From: VRUE01 sp963824705
GTDB taxonomy: Bacteria; Actinomycetota; Thermoleophilia; Solirubrobacterales; 70-9
Reading direction: 5' to 3'
Length of the DNA stretch: 64,000 bases
NCBI GenBank assembly: GCA_963824705.1
Contig: CAWGQE010000003.1
Location: forward strand, 434,001-498,000
The translations under genes were made by a program, and so were the position numbers. Under the pieces are notes generated by a model. That model did not search any database. It saw only the letters and a list, made by a program, of their open reading frames with translations, and was not told the DNA's origin. Each line of letters begins with the position of its first letter. Position 1 is the first letter of the stretch. Below, in pieces: positions 1 through 7,226 of the stretch.

Positions 1-186
1 TCGATCTCGAGCACGGTCGAGCCCGAGCGCTTTGAGCACGAGCCCGACGGCAGCATCACGGTGACCGTGCATCAAGTTGTCCGCGACGTGGAGACGGACG
101 AGGTCCAGGCCGACACTCACGTCCTCCACCGCTACCGGTTGCAGGAAGGCCTGATCGTCCGCATGGATGTGCTGGACGCCGCCTGA
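1..186 (+). CDS. NTF2/SnoaL-like protein, C-terminal end (partial)
   Basis: An open frame enters from the left edge and stops with TGA at 184-186, giving 61 residues. The end of the protein (HRYRLQEGLIVRMDVLDA) has the last beta-strands of the cystatin-like cone fold of NTF2/SnoaL proteins, where a conserved R-F/L-x-x-G-L-I-x-x-M-x-V pattern closes the pocket. Such proteins are small ligand-binding or isomerase-like domains, and no specific reaction can be assigned. The start and most of the protein lie outside the window. A second NTF2-like protein is encoded at 4588-5058. Confidence 0.6.
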   Translation, partial: SISSTVEPERFEHEPDGSITVTVHQVVRDVETDEVQADTHVLHRYRLQEGLIVRMDVLDAA

Positions 187-189
187 GCC

Positions 190-195
190 TATCCT
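190..195 (+). promoter_or_regulatory. Possible -10 box TATCCT of a leaderless GH114 transcript
   Basis: TATCCT ends 6 nt before the GTG at 202, the spacing expected if transcription starts on the start codon. No convincing -35 element is seen. The same geometry recurs before many genes of the window, which is the main reason for calling it. Confidence 0.35.
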
Positions 196-201
196 CGGCT
201 A

Positions 202-1023
202 GTGCTGCGATCACGGCTTGCAACGACGATGCTCGCGGTCGCGATCGCCGCAGCCGCCTTTGCTCTTCCCGCCAAGAGCGGCGCGGACCCAACCGGTGCC
301 CAGATGCCGGGACACTGGGAACCGGCCCCGACGACGGCCGCCTGGCAGTGGCAGCTGCAGGGAAAGATCGATACCAGCGTTCCGGCGGCGGTCTATGACG
401 TCGATGGCTTCGAAGTCTCGAGGGGGACTGTGCAGCAGTTGCATCGGCTGGGTCGCAAGGTCGTCTGCTATCTCGATGTTGGCAGCTGGGAGACCTACAG
501 GCCGGACGCCGGGCAGTTCCCGAAGTCGGTCATCGGTCGTCGGTATGAAGGCTTCCCTGACGAGCGCTGGCTCGACATCCGTCGTTTTCGCCTCTTCGCG
601 AAGCCGCTGAAGCACCGCTTCGATCTCTGCGCCCGCAAGGGATTCGACGCGGTCGAGCCGGACAACATCGCCGGCTGGGAAAACAACACCGGCTTCCCGA
701 TCACCCCCCAGGCCCAGCTCCGCTTCAACCGCTGGGTTGCCCGCCAGGTCCACGCCCGCGGGATGGCGGTGGCGCTGAAGAACGATGGCGGGCAAGCCAA
801 GGAACTGGTCGACGACTTCGACTTCGCCATCGTCGAGCAGTGCTTCCAGTACGAAGAGTGCGGCCCCTACCGCACCTTCGTCGAGCACCACAAGGCGGTC
901 TTCGAGACCGAGTACGAACTGAAGCCAGAACAGTTCTGCCCCGAGGCGAACCAGATCGGCTTCAGCGCAATAGGAAAGTCATACGACCTCTTCGCCCGCC
1001 CTTGGCGCCCCTGCTCGCCATAA
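202..1023 (+). CDS. Secreted GH114-like (endo-alpha-1,4-polygalactosaminidase family) protein
   Basis: The 273-residue protein starts at GTG 202 (an ATG at 229 is the alternative) and has a hydrophobic signal peptide in residues 1-28. The mature part carries the signatures of the GH114/DUF297 TIM-barrel family: WQWQLQG near residue 49, the strand YDVDGF, VCYLDVGSWETYRPD, then FDAVEPDNIAGWENNTGF. The Asp and Glu residues in these strands are the presumed catalytic acids. Characterised members cleave galactosaminoglycan in fungal or bacterial exopolysaccharide, but substrate here is unknown. Length matches the family. A TATCCT box 6 nt upstream suggests a leaderless message. It acts outside the cell membrane if the signal is cleaved. 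Confidence 0.8.
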   Translation: MLRSRLATTMLAVAIAAAAFALPAKSGADPTGAQMPGHWEPAPTTAAWQWQLQGKIDTSVPAAVYDVDGFEVSRGTVQQLHRLGRKVVCYLDVGSWETYRPDAGQFPKSVIGRRYEGFPDERWLDIRRFRLFAKPLKHRFDLCARKGFDAVEPDNIAGWENNTGFPITPQAQLRFNRWVARQVHARGMAVALKNDGGQAKELVDDFDFAIVEQCFQYEECGPYRTFVEHHKAVFETEYELKPEQFCPEANQIGFSAIGKSYDLFARPWRPCSP

Positions 1024-1072
1024 ACAGCCCCTTCCTTCTCGACTTCGCTACACCGGCCGGCAAATAATTAGG

Positions 1073-3406
1073 ATGTCCCTTACAGTACGCCTCAGCATGG
1101 CGCTACGGCATATGTCGGCACATGAGTTTGTCAGACGGCTTCAAGGTCAGGCTGGCGAGCAAGATCGTCACTACACCTTTTGGCTCGGGGCCGGGTGCTC
1201 TGTCACCTCTGGAATCCCGGCCGCAGCGTCGCTTGTCAAGGAGAGTTGGTTGCCGGAGCTCTACCGGGTAAAGGGACAACAGGATCAGTCTCTCGATCAG
1301 TGGGCACGTACCACGTTTAATGACTATGACCCGGAGAGTCTGGCAAGACTCTATGGACCGTTGATGGATGCACTCTTTCCAATGAAAGACGATAAACAGC
1401 GCGAGACCGAGCGCCTCTGCGAAGGACGCGTCCCGGGTTTCGGCTACGCGGTTCTCGCGTCGTTGATGTCACGTTCTGACGGGATTTTCAGTGCCGCGCT
1501 AACCACGAATTTCGATGACTTGATAGCGGATTCGATGTACGTCTTTGGGGCTCGCCGCCCCCTTGTCATTCAGCATGGAGCACTAGCTGGCTTTGTGCGG
1601 CCTGGGCGAGTGCGTCGGCCACTAGTGGTCAAGGTTCACGGTGATCATCGGCTGAACCCTATGCACACCAAGGATGAAACTGCCGAATTGGAGAAGGGCA
1701 TCCGAAGCGGTATTCAGGGTCTTCTCCGAGATCGTGGGGTTATCTTCGTTGGTTACGCCGGTAATGACTTTGGGGTCATTGAGGCGCTTAAGGAGTTACC
1801 GGCCGAGGCCATGCCCCTTGGTGTCTGGTGGGTTTCGCGAAAGGAGCCCGTAAGCGCAATACGCAAGTGGCTCGAGACAAGAGATGCGATTTGGGTAGAG
1901 GCCAGCGGGTTTGATGAGTTGATGTTGCTGTTCCATAAGGAGTTTGAGATTGAACATCCCACGGCGAGAAAGTTCGAACGCATGATCGAGAGCTATCAGC
2001 TTACGTATGAACATCTCGATATGCGTGTCGATGATTTGCCCGCCACGGCTCCAGACTCGGATGCGCTCAAGAGGGCGTCGCAAAGGGTGCGGGAGACGGC
2101 GCCGGATTGGTGGAAAGTGGAGCTAGACGCCGCGCAGTTTCGGGAGTCTGATCCGGATCGGGCCGACCGGGTTTACCGAGAGGGTGTCGAGCGACTTGAG
2201 GACCCACGGTTGCTCGGCAACTATGCAAATTTCCTCACCGACATCCGCAAAGACCAAGACCGCGCCCAAGAGCTGTACGAGCGAGCGATCGCCGTCGACC
2301 CCGAGCACGCCAACAACCTCGGCAACTACGCCGTTTTCCTCAAGAACATCCGCAAAGACCAAGACCGCGCCGAAGAGCTGTACGAGCGAGCGATCGCCGC
2401 CGACCCCGAGCGCGCCAGCAGTCTTGGCAACTACGCGAGCTTCCTCACCGGGGTTCGCAAAGACCAAGACCGCGCCGAAGAGCTGTACGAGCGAGCGATC
2501 GCCGCCGACCCCGAGCACGCCAGCAGTCTTGGCAACTACGCGAGCTTCCTCACCGGGGTTCGCAAAGACCAAGACCGCGCCGAAGAGCTGTACGAGCGAG
2601 CGATCGCCGCCGACCCCGAGCACGCCAGCAACCTCGGCAACTACGCCGTTTTCCTCAAGAACATCCGCAAAGACCAAGACCGCGCCGAAGAGCTGTACGA
2701 GCGAGCGATCGCCGCCGACCCCGAGCACGCCAACAACCTCGGCAACTACGCGATCTTCCTCACCGGGGTTCGCAAAGACCAAGACCGCGCCGAAGAGCTG
2801 TACGAGCGAGCGATCGCCGCCGACCCCGAGCACGCCAGCAACCTCGGCAACTATGCAAATTTCCTCACCGGGGTTCGCAAATACCAAGACCGCGCCGAAG
2901 AGCTGTACGAGCGAGCGATCGCCGCCGCCGACGAGGACGCCAACGCTCTCAGTAACTATGCGGTCTTTCTCACCGACATCCGCAAAGACCAAGACCGCGC
3001 CGAAGAGCTGTACGAGCGAGCGATCGCCGCCGCCGACGAGGACGCAAACGTCCTAGCTAACTATGCCCGGCTTTTGCTTGAAAAAGGTCAAGATGAAAAA
3101 GCGTGGCCCTTGATCGATCGGTCCTTCGGTCGCGCTCAACTTGATCCCCTCCTTGCTGAGCTTTGGTTCTACAGCCTGGCTCTTGGGAGTGATTCTCGGC
3201 GCGCGAAGGCGCTCCCCGAGCTCTACCGGTTGGTTGCCTCTGGCGCCCGTTCTCCGGGATGGAATTTCGACGGGATCTTGGCCCGCGCTCGCACAAGTGG
3301 CCATCCAGAAATCAAGTGGCTTGAAACTCTTTCCGATGTGATCGCTGATCGAAAGAGTGCAACCGAGCTTGACGATTGGCCGAAGTGGAATGCTTCTGAA
3401 GGCTGA
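1073..3406 (+). CDS. SIR2-like NADase domain fused to a TPR repeat array (putative defence protein)
   Basis: The 777-residue protein begins with a SIR2_2-type Rossmann domain (about residues 35-290). It has GAGCSVTSGIP at residues 39-49, TTNFDD near 145 and KVHGDH near 187, which supply the nucleotide loop and the Asn and His needed for NAD hydrolysis. After a linker come eight 35-residue TPR-like units (residues 380-659) built on GNYAxFL, RKDQDRAEELYERAI and DPEHA, then a decayed ninth unit and a helical tail. SIR2 domains joined to repeat sensors are known in anti-phage systems that deplete NAD on infection; the role here is inferred. Codon use outside the repeats is clearly less GC-biased than in neighbouring genes, which points to horizontal transfer. 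Starts at 1097 and 1112 are also possible. No partner gene is adjacent. Confidence 0.82.
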   Translation: MSLTVRLSMALRHMSAHEFVRRLQGQAGEQDRHYTFWLGAGCSVTSGIPAAASLVKESWLPELYRVKGQQDQSLDQWARTTFNDYDPESLARLYGPLMDALFPMKDDKQRETERLCEGRVPGFGYAVLASLMSRSDGIFSAALTTNFDDLIADSMYVFGARRPLVIQHGALAGFVRPGRVRRPLVVKVHGDHRLNPMHTKDETAELEKGIRSGIQGLLRDRGVIFVGYAGNDFGVIEALKELPAEAMPLGVWWVSRKEPVSAIRKWLETRDAIWVEASGFDELMLLFHKEFEIEHPTARKFERMIESYQLTYEHLDMRVDDLPATAPDSDALKRASQRVRETAPDWWKVELDAAQFRESDPDRADRVYREGVERLEDPRLLGNYANFLTDIRKDQDRAQELYERAIAVDPEHANNLGNYAVFLKNIRKDQDRAEELYERAIAADPERASSLGNYASFLTGVRKDQDRAEELYERAIAADPEHASSLGNYASFLTGVRKDQDRAEELYERAIAADPEHASNLGNYAVFLKNIRKDQDRAEELYERAIAADPEHANNLGNYAIFLTGVRKDQDRAEELYERAIAADPEHASNLGNYANFLTGVRKYQDRAEELYERAIAAADEDANALSNYAVFLTDIRKDQDRAEELYERAIAAADEDANVLANYARLLLEKGQDEKAWPLIDRSFGRAQLDPLLAELWFYSLALGSDSRRAKALPELYRLVASGARSPGWNFDGILARARTSGHPEIKWLETLSDVIADRKSATELDDWPKWNASEG
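2210..3049 (+). repeat. Eight tandem 105-bp repeats encoding TPR units
   Basis: Eight in-frame units start at 2210, 2315, 2420, 2525, 2630, 2735, 2840 and 2945. Units three (2420-2524) and four (2525-2629) appear base-for-base identical, and the others differ mainly in the first 30 bases of each unit (the GNYAxFL segment). This low DNA divergence implies recent unit duplication or homogenisation. A degenerate unit follows from 3050. Confidence 0.95.
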
Positions 3407-3412
3407 GGGGAA

Positions 3413-4591
3413 TCAAAGCCCCATCAATTTGCCGAGGATCTCCTTCATTACCTCGTCGGTGCCGCCGCCTATTGGGCCCAGGCGGGCGTCGCGGACTGCT
3501 CGCTCTATGCCGTACTCGCGCATGTAGCCGTAGCCGCCGTGGATCTGTAGGGACTGGTCGGCTATCTCGAGGACGGCGCGCTGGGTGACCAGCTTGGCCA
3601 TGGTCACGTCTTTGATGCAGTCGTGGCCCTCGTGGAAGAGACGCAGGGCGTTGTAGGTGATGGCTTTGGAGGCCTCGGCCTTGGTCGCCATCTCGGCCAC
3701 CTGGTGGCGGATCGCCTGGAACTTGCCGATCGGGCGGCCGAAGGCTTCGCGGTCGAGGGCGTAGGCGACCGTGATCTCGATCAGGCGCTGCATCGCGCCG
3801 ACGGCGCCGATCGCCATCAGCAACCGCTCCCAGGCGAAGTTGAACATGATCAGTTTGAAGCCCTCGTTTTCTCCGCCGAGCAGGTTCTCCTCGGGCACCT
3901 CGACGTCGGTGAAGGCCAGCTCGCCGGTGTCGGAGGAGTGCCAGCCCATCTTCTCCAGCTTCTGCGCTACCTCATAGCCGGGCATCTCGCGCTCGAGCAC
4001 GAGGAAGGAGATGCCGCCGTGGCCGCCCTCCTTGGTCGTCTTGCAGGCGCAGACGAGGAAATCGGCGCGGATGCCGTTGGTGATGAAGGTCTTCGAGCCG
4101 TTGACGACGTAGCCGCCGTCGACCCGCTCGGCGAAGGTCGAGATGCCGGCGACGTCGGAGCCGGCGCCCGGCTCGGTGATCCCCAGGGCGCCGATCTTCT
4201 CGCCGGCGATCCCGGGGACGAGCCAGCGCTGTTTCTGCTCCTCCGTGCCGAAGTTGAAGATCGGCGGCATCGCGATCGATGCGTGGGCGTTGAGCCCGGC
4301 GGCGACGCCGCCCGAGCCGCCCGAGCGGGCCAGCTCCTCGACCCAGACCGCGTCGTGCAGGTGGGTGCCGCCCTGGCCGCCGTACTCCTCGGGGAACTTC
4401 AGCCCGAGGAAGCCGACCTCGGCGCAGCGGTTGTAGAGGTCGCGGGGGAATTCGCGCGCCGCCTCCCACTCGTCGACGTTCGGCGCGATCTCCTTCTTGA
4501 CGAAGCGGCTGACCGTCTCGCGCAGCTCCTCATGCTCCTCGCCGAAAGGCGGCAGGGTGGCGCGCGCACCCGTGTCCTTGACGACCGTCAA
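3413..4591 (-). CDS. Acyl-CoA dehydrogenase (LCAD-like)
   Basis: This 392-residue FAD flavoprotein would oxidise an acyl-CoA to the 2,3-enoyl-CoA. The N-terminal helical domain is followed by the FAD-binding stretch ITEPGAGSDVAG and the KTFITNG strand, then the C-terminal domain with REAFGRPIGKFQAIRHQ and IHGGYGYMREY. Where medium-chain enzymes have the catalytic Glu (YEGT), this protein has GGGT, as in the LCAD/IVD-type enzymes that carry the base on another helix. Chain-length specificity cannot be read. It is the last gene of a minus-strand operon and overlaps the NTF2-like gene by 4 nt. A paralogue lies at 5078-6295. Confidence 0.9.
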   Translation of the reverse strand: MTVVKDTGARATLPPFGEEHEELRETVSRFVKKEIAPNVDEWEAAREFPRDLYNRCAEVGFLGLKFPEEYGGQGGTHLHDAVWVEELARSGGSGGVAAGLNAHASIAMPPIFNFGTEEQKQRWLVPGIAGEKIGALGITEPGAGSDVAGISTFAERVDGGYVVNGSKTFITNGIRADFLVCACKTTKEGGHGGISFLVLEREMPGYEVAQKLEKMGWHSSDTGELAFTDVEVPEENLLGGENEGFKLIMFNFAWERLLMAIGAVGAMQRLIEITVAYALDREAFGRPIGKFQAIRHQVAEMATKAEASKAITYNALRLFHEGHDCIKDVTMAKLVTQRAVLEIADQSLQIHGGYGYMREYGIERAVRDARLGPIGGGTDEVMKEILGKLMGL

Positions 4592-5058
4592 GCCTGGCTT
4601 TCGTCGGCCTTGGCCGGCGCTGAGGCACCCGCCGGCGCCTTCCAGTCCTCGAGCATCGTGTAGCCACGTCCGGAGTGGTCGAAGCCGAGCAGGTCGCCCT
4701 GGGGGTTCTTCTTACCGCCGTGATGGTAGGCACGCACCTCGGCGATCTTGCCGTCGCGGATGCGAAACCACTCGGTGCCTCTGTCGAGTCGCTGCTCGCC
4801 GCTCTCGGGATGGCGCCAGGTCATCGTCCACTCGATCACGACCTGGTCGCCCTGCTCGATCGCGTTCTCGACGTACCACTGGGCGTCGATGCTCCCGACG
4901 CCCAGGGCGGCGTAGTCGCCAATCGTCTTGGCGCCCTCGTGGGGCCCCAGACGCGTGTAGTAATGGACCGCGTCCTCGGTGAAGTGAGCCGCTACGGCCT
5001 CTGCGTCGCCGCTGTTCAGCGATTCGTAGTAGGAGCGAATGTGGTCGACGTGCGACAC
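4588..5058 (-). CDS. NTF2/SnoaL-like protein
   Basis: A 156-residue protein with the whole cystatin-like cone fold: YYESLNSGDAEAVAAHFTEDAVHYY at the start (helix and first strand), VVIEWTMTWRH in the middle, and FRIRDGKIAEVRAYH at the end. The C-terminal 40 residues are an Ala/Lys-rich extension beyond the fold. Members are isomerases, hydratases, or binding proteins. Lying between two acyl-CoA dehydrogenases, 19 nt after one and overlapping the other, it may act on or bind an intermediate of the same acyl-CoA pathway. That is inference from context. Confidence 0.8.
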   Translation of the reverse strand: MSHVDHIRSYYESLNSGDAEAVAAHFTEDAVHYYTRLGPHEGAKTIGDYAALGVGSIDAQWYVENAIEQGDQVVIEWTMTWRHPESGEQRLDRGTEWFRIRDGKIAEVRAYHHGGKKNPQGDLLGFDHSGRGYTMLEDWKAPAGASAPAKADESQA

Positions 5059-5077
5059 GGTGCGTGCTCGCCCGTCC

Positions 5078-6295
5078 CTACAGGCCGTAGCTCTTGCCGA
5101 TCACATCGAGCATTACCTCGTCGGTGCCGGCGCCGATGCGGTTGAGGCGGACGTCGCGGTAGGCGCGCTCGATCTCGTACTCCTTCATGTAGCCGTAGCC
5201 GCCGAGGATCTGGATGCACTCGTCGGCGACCTCGCAGCCGACACGGGAGGCGAAGAGCTTGGCCATCGTGATCTCCCGCACCGGGTACTCGCCGTTGGCG
5301 AAGCGCCAGGCGGTCGCGTAGGTGAACTGCTTCGCCGCCTCGGTCTTCGTCGCCATCTCGGCGAACTTGTGGCGGATCGCCTGGAACTTGCCGATCGGGC
5401 GGCCGAAGGCTTCGCGTTCCTTCGCGTACTCGAGCGTCTTCTCGATCATCCGCTCGCATCCCGCGTGGGAGCCGGCGGCGGCGACCAGCCGCTCGCCCTG
5501 AAGCTCCCAGGCGATGTGGTAGAAGCCTTTGCCGACCTCGCCCAGCACGGCGCTGGCCGGGACGCGGACGTCTTCGAAGGCGAGCTCGCCGGTGTCGGAG
5601 GAGTGCATGCCCATCTTCTCCAGCTCGGCCGAGACCGTGAAGCCCGGCACCTTCTCGCCGTTCTCGTCGCGCAGGTCGATGACGAAGAGCGTGATCCCGG
5701 CATGGCGCTCCTCCGGGTCGGTCTTGCAGACGAGGACGATGAAGTCGGCGCGCGGGCCGTTGGTGATGAAGGTCTTGGAGCCGTTGATCACGTATTCGTC
5801 GCCGTCGAGGATCGCGGTGGTGCGGATGCCGGCGACGTCGGAGCCTGCGCCCGGCTCGGTGATCCCCAGGCTGCCCACCTTCTCGCCCTTGATCCCTGGC
5901 ACCAGGTATCGCTGCTTCTGCTCCTCGGTGCCGAGGAGGTGGATCGGGGGGAGGACCATGTCGGTCTGCACGGCGAAGCCCATGTTGGTGCCGCCCGAGC
6001 CCGAGTAGCTCATGCACTCGGCACGGACCAGCGAGTAGAAGTAGTCGCCGCCCTGACCGCCGTATTCCTCCGGCAGGCAGAGGCCGAGATAACCGAGCTC
6101 GCCCGCCCGCACCATCTTCTCGGTCGGCCAGTAGGTCTTCTCCCACTCGTTGCGGTGCGGCCACAGCTCCTTCTTGACCCAGGCCTGCATCGACTCGCGC
6201 AGGTCTTCGTGCTCCTGGCTGAAGATGAAGTGCTTGCGGCCCGCCTCGTGGTCGGGCTTGATGACGCTTGAGCTGCCGTTGGTCGCGGTCGCCAC
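5078..6295 (-). CDS. Acyl-CoA dehydrogenase
   Basis: The 405-residue protein is a second LCAD/IVD-like acyl-CoA dehydrogenase. It has GITEPGAGSDVAGIRT, GSKTFITNGPRADF, REAFGRPIGKFQAIRHKF and QILGGYGYMKEYEIER in family order. As in its neighbour, the medium-chain catalytic Glu position is Gly or Ala (GAGTDE). It is the first gene of the minus-strand operon and faces the plus-strand acyl-CoA operon across 148 bp. Two similar dehydrogenases in one operon suggest either two chain-length steps or a heteromer; both are guesses. Confidence 0.9.
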   Translation of the reverse strand: MATATNGSSSVIKPDHEAGRKHFIFSQEHEDLRESMQAWVKKELWPHRNEWEKTYWPTEKMVRAGELGYLGLCLPEEYGGQGGDYFYSLVRAECMSYSGSGGTNMGFAVQTDMVLPPIHLLGTEEQKQRYLVPGIKGEKVGSLGITEPGAGSDVAGIRTTAILDGDEYVINGSKTFITNGPRADFIVLVCKTDPEERHAGITLFVIDLRDENGEKVPGFTVSAELEKMGMHSSDTGELAFEDVRVPASAVLGEVGKGFYHIAWELQGERLVAAAGSHAGCERMIEKTLEYAKEREAFGRPIGKFQAIRHKFAEMATKTEAAKQFTYATAWRFANGEYPVREITMAKLFASRVGCEVADECIQILGGYGYMKEYEIERAYRDVRLNRIGAGTDEVMLDVIGKSYGL

Positions 6296-6331
6296 TGGTG
6301 TCTCTCCTCGTTCGAAATTTGCCCGCCGGGG

Positions 6332-6377
6332 CGTGTCCGAGGTTTCGCGTCCCTATGGATGCAAAAACTCGGACACG
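6332..6377. repeat. Nested palindrome in the divergent acyl-CoA promoter region
   Basis: A 10-bp outer stem (CGTGTCCGAG with CTCGGACACG) encloses a T-tract facing an A-tract and an apical hairpin GCGTCC-CTAT-GGATGC. The whole lies between two divergent operons. It may be an operator for the MerR regulator at the end of the plus operon, or one of the window's three-tier palindromes. The apical CCCTATGG recurs at 12608-12641 and (inverted) at 37704-37755. Confidence 0.6.
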
Positions 6378-6443
6378 TCGCGTTGTGGACAGTAGCACTT
6401 TCTACTTTCAGCTCAGGGCCGCTTTCGGCTATGGTCCCGCCGG

Positions 6444-7224
6444 ATGGATTACGAGGTCGTCAAGTACGAGGTCACCGGCGGGGTCGCGACGGTGACTCTG
6501 AACAACCCGGAGAAGCGCAACATGCTCTCCGGTCAGATGCTGACCGAGCTGGTCGACGCGATGAAGCGGGCGCGCGACGACGAGGAGGCACGGGCGGTCG
6601 TCCTCACCGGGGCCGGCGACAAGGTCTTCTGCGCGGGCGGACCTCGGTGGTTTCGCAGCCGACGTGCCGCTGGTCGCCAAACACTTCGCCTCCGACCTCT
6701 TCCTCGAGTTCTTCCGCCTGATGCCGCGGCTCGGCAAGCCCTCGCTCTGCGCGGCCAACGGCCACGTCTTGGCGGGGGGGATGGGTCTGGCCCTCTCCTG
6801 CGACCTGCTGATCGCCAAGGAGGGCGCCACCTTCGGCACGCCGGAGATCAACGTCGGCGCCTTCCCCTACATGATCATGGCGATCATCTACCGCAACGTC
6901 CCGCGCAAGAAGGTCAACGAGATGATGCTGCTGGGCGAGAGGCTGAGTGCCGAGCAGGCGGTCGAGTACGGGCTCGCCAACAAGGTCGTGCCGGCCGCCG
7001 AGTTCGACTCCGCCGTGGCCGATTGGGCCGGCAAGCTCGCCGCCAAGAGCCCGGTGCTGATGCGCCTCGGCCACGACGCGATGTACCGCCAGCAGGACAT
7101 GGCGGTGGACGATGCGCTCGACTACCTGCGCTCGCAGCTCTCGCTCACCTTCTCGACCGAGGACATCGTCGAGGGCGTCACCGCATTCTTCGAGAAACGC
7201 GATCCGCAGTGGAAGGGACGGTAG
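6444..7224 (+). pseudogene. Enoyl-CoA hydratase/isomerase, frameshifted
   Basis: The first 65 codons (from ATG 6444) read VATVTLNNPEKRNMLSG and end in KVFCAG; the rest of the crotonase domain (DLGGFAADVP, then CAANGHVLAGGMGLALSCDL with the oxyanion-hole Gly pair, up to FFEKRDPQWKGR) continues in the +1 frame and stops at 7224. The break is at 6639, inside the CAG-x-D motif, where two bases seem to be missing. Both halves together give a normal 260-residue enoyl-CoA hydratase. Either the gene is newly inactivated or the assembly has an error; the rest shows no decay. It would hydrate enoyl-CoA made by the neighbouring dehydrogenases. Confidence 0.85.
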
Positions 7225-7226
7225 GC

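Noticed and set aside
2123..2992. A long antisense frame across the TPR repeats
   Set aside because: It is a by-product of the 105-bp repeats, which are a multiple of three and stop-free on both strands; there is no start signal or known fold.
2210..3049. CRISPR array
   Set aside because: Units are contiguous, of constant 105 bp and in frame; there are no unique spacers.
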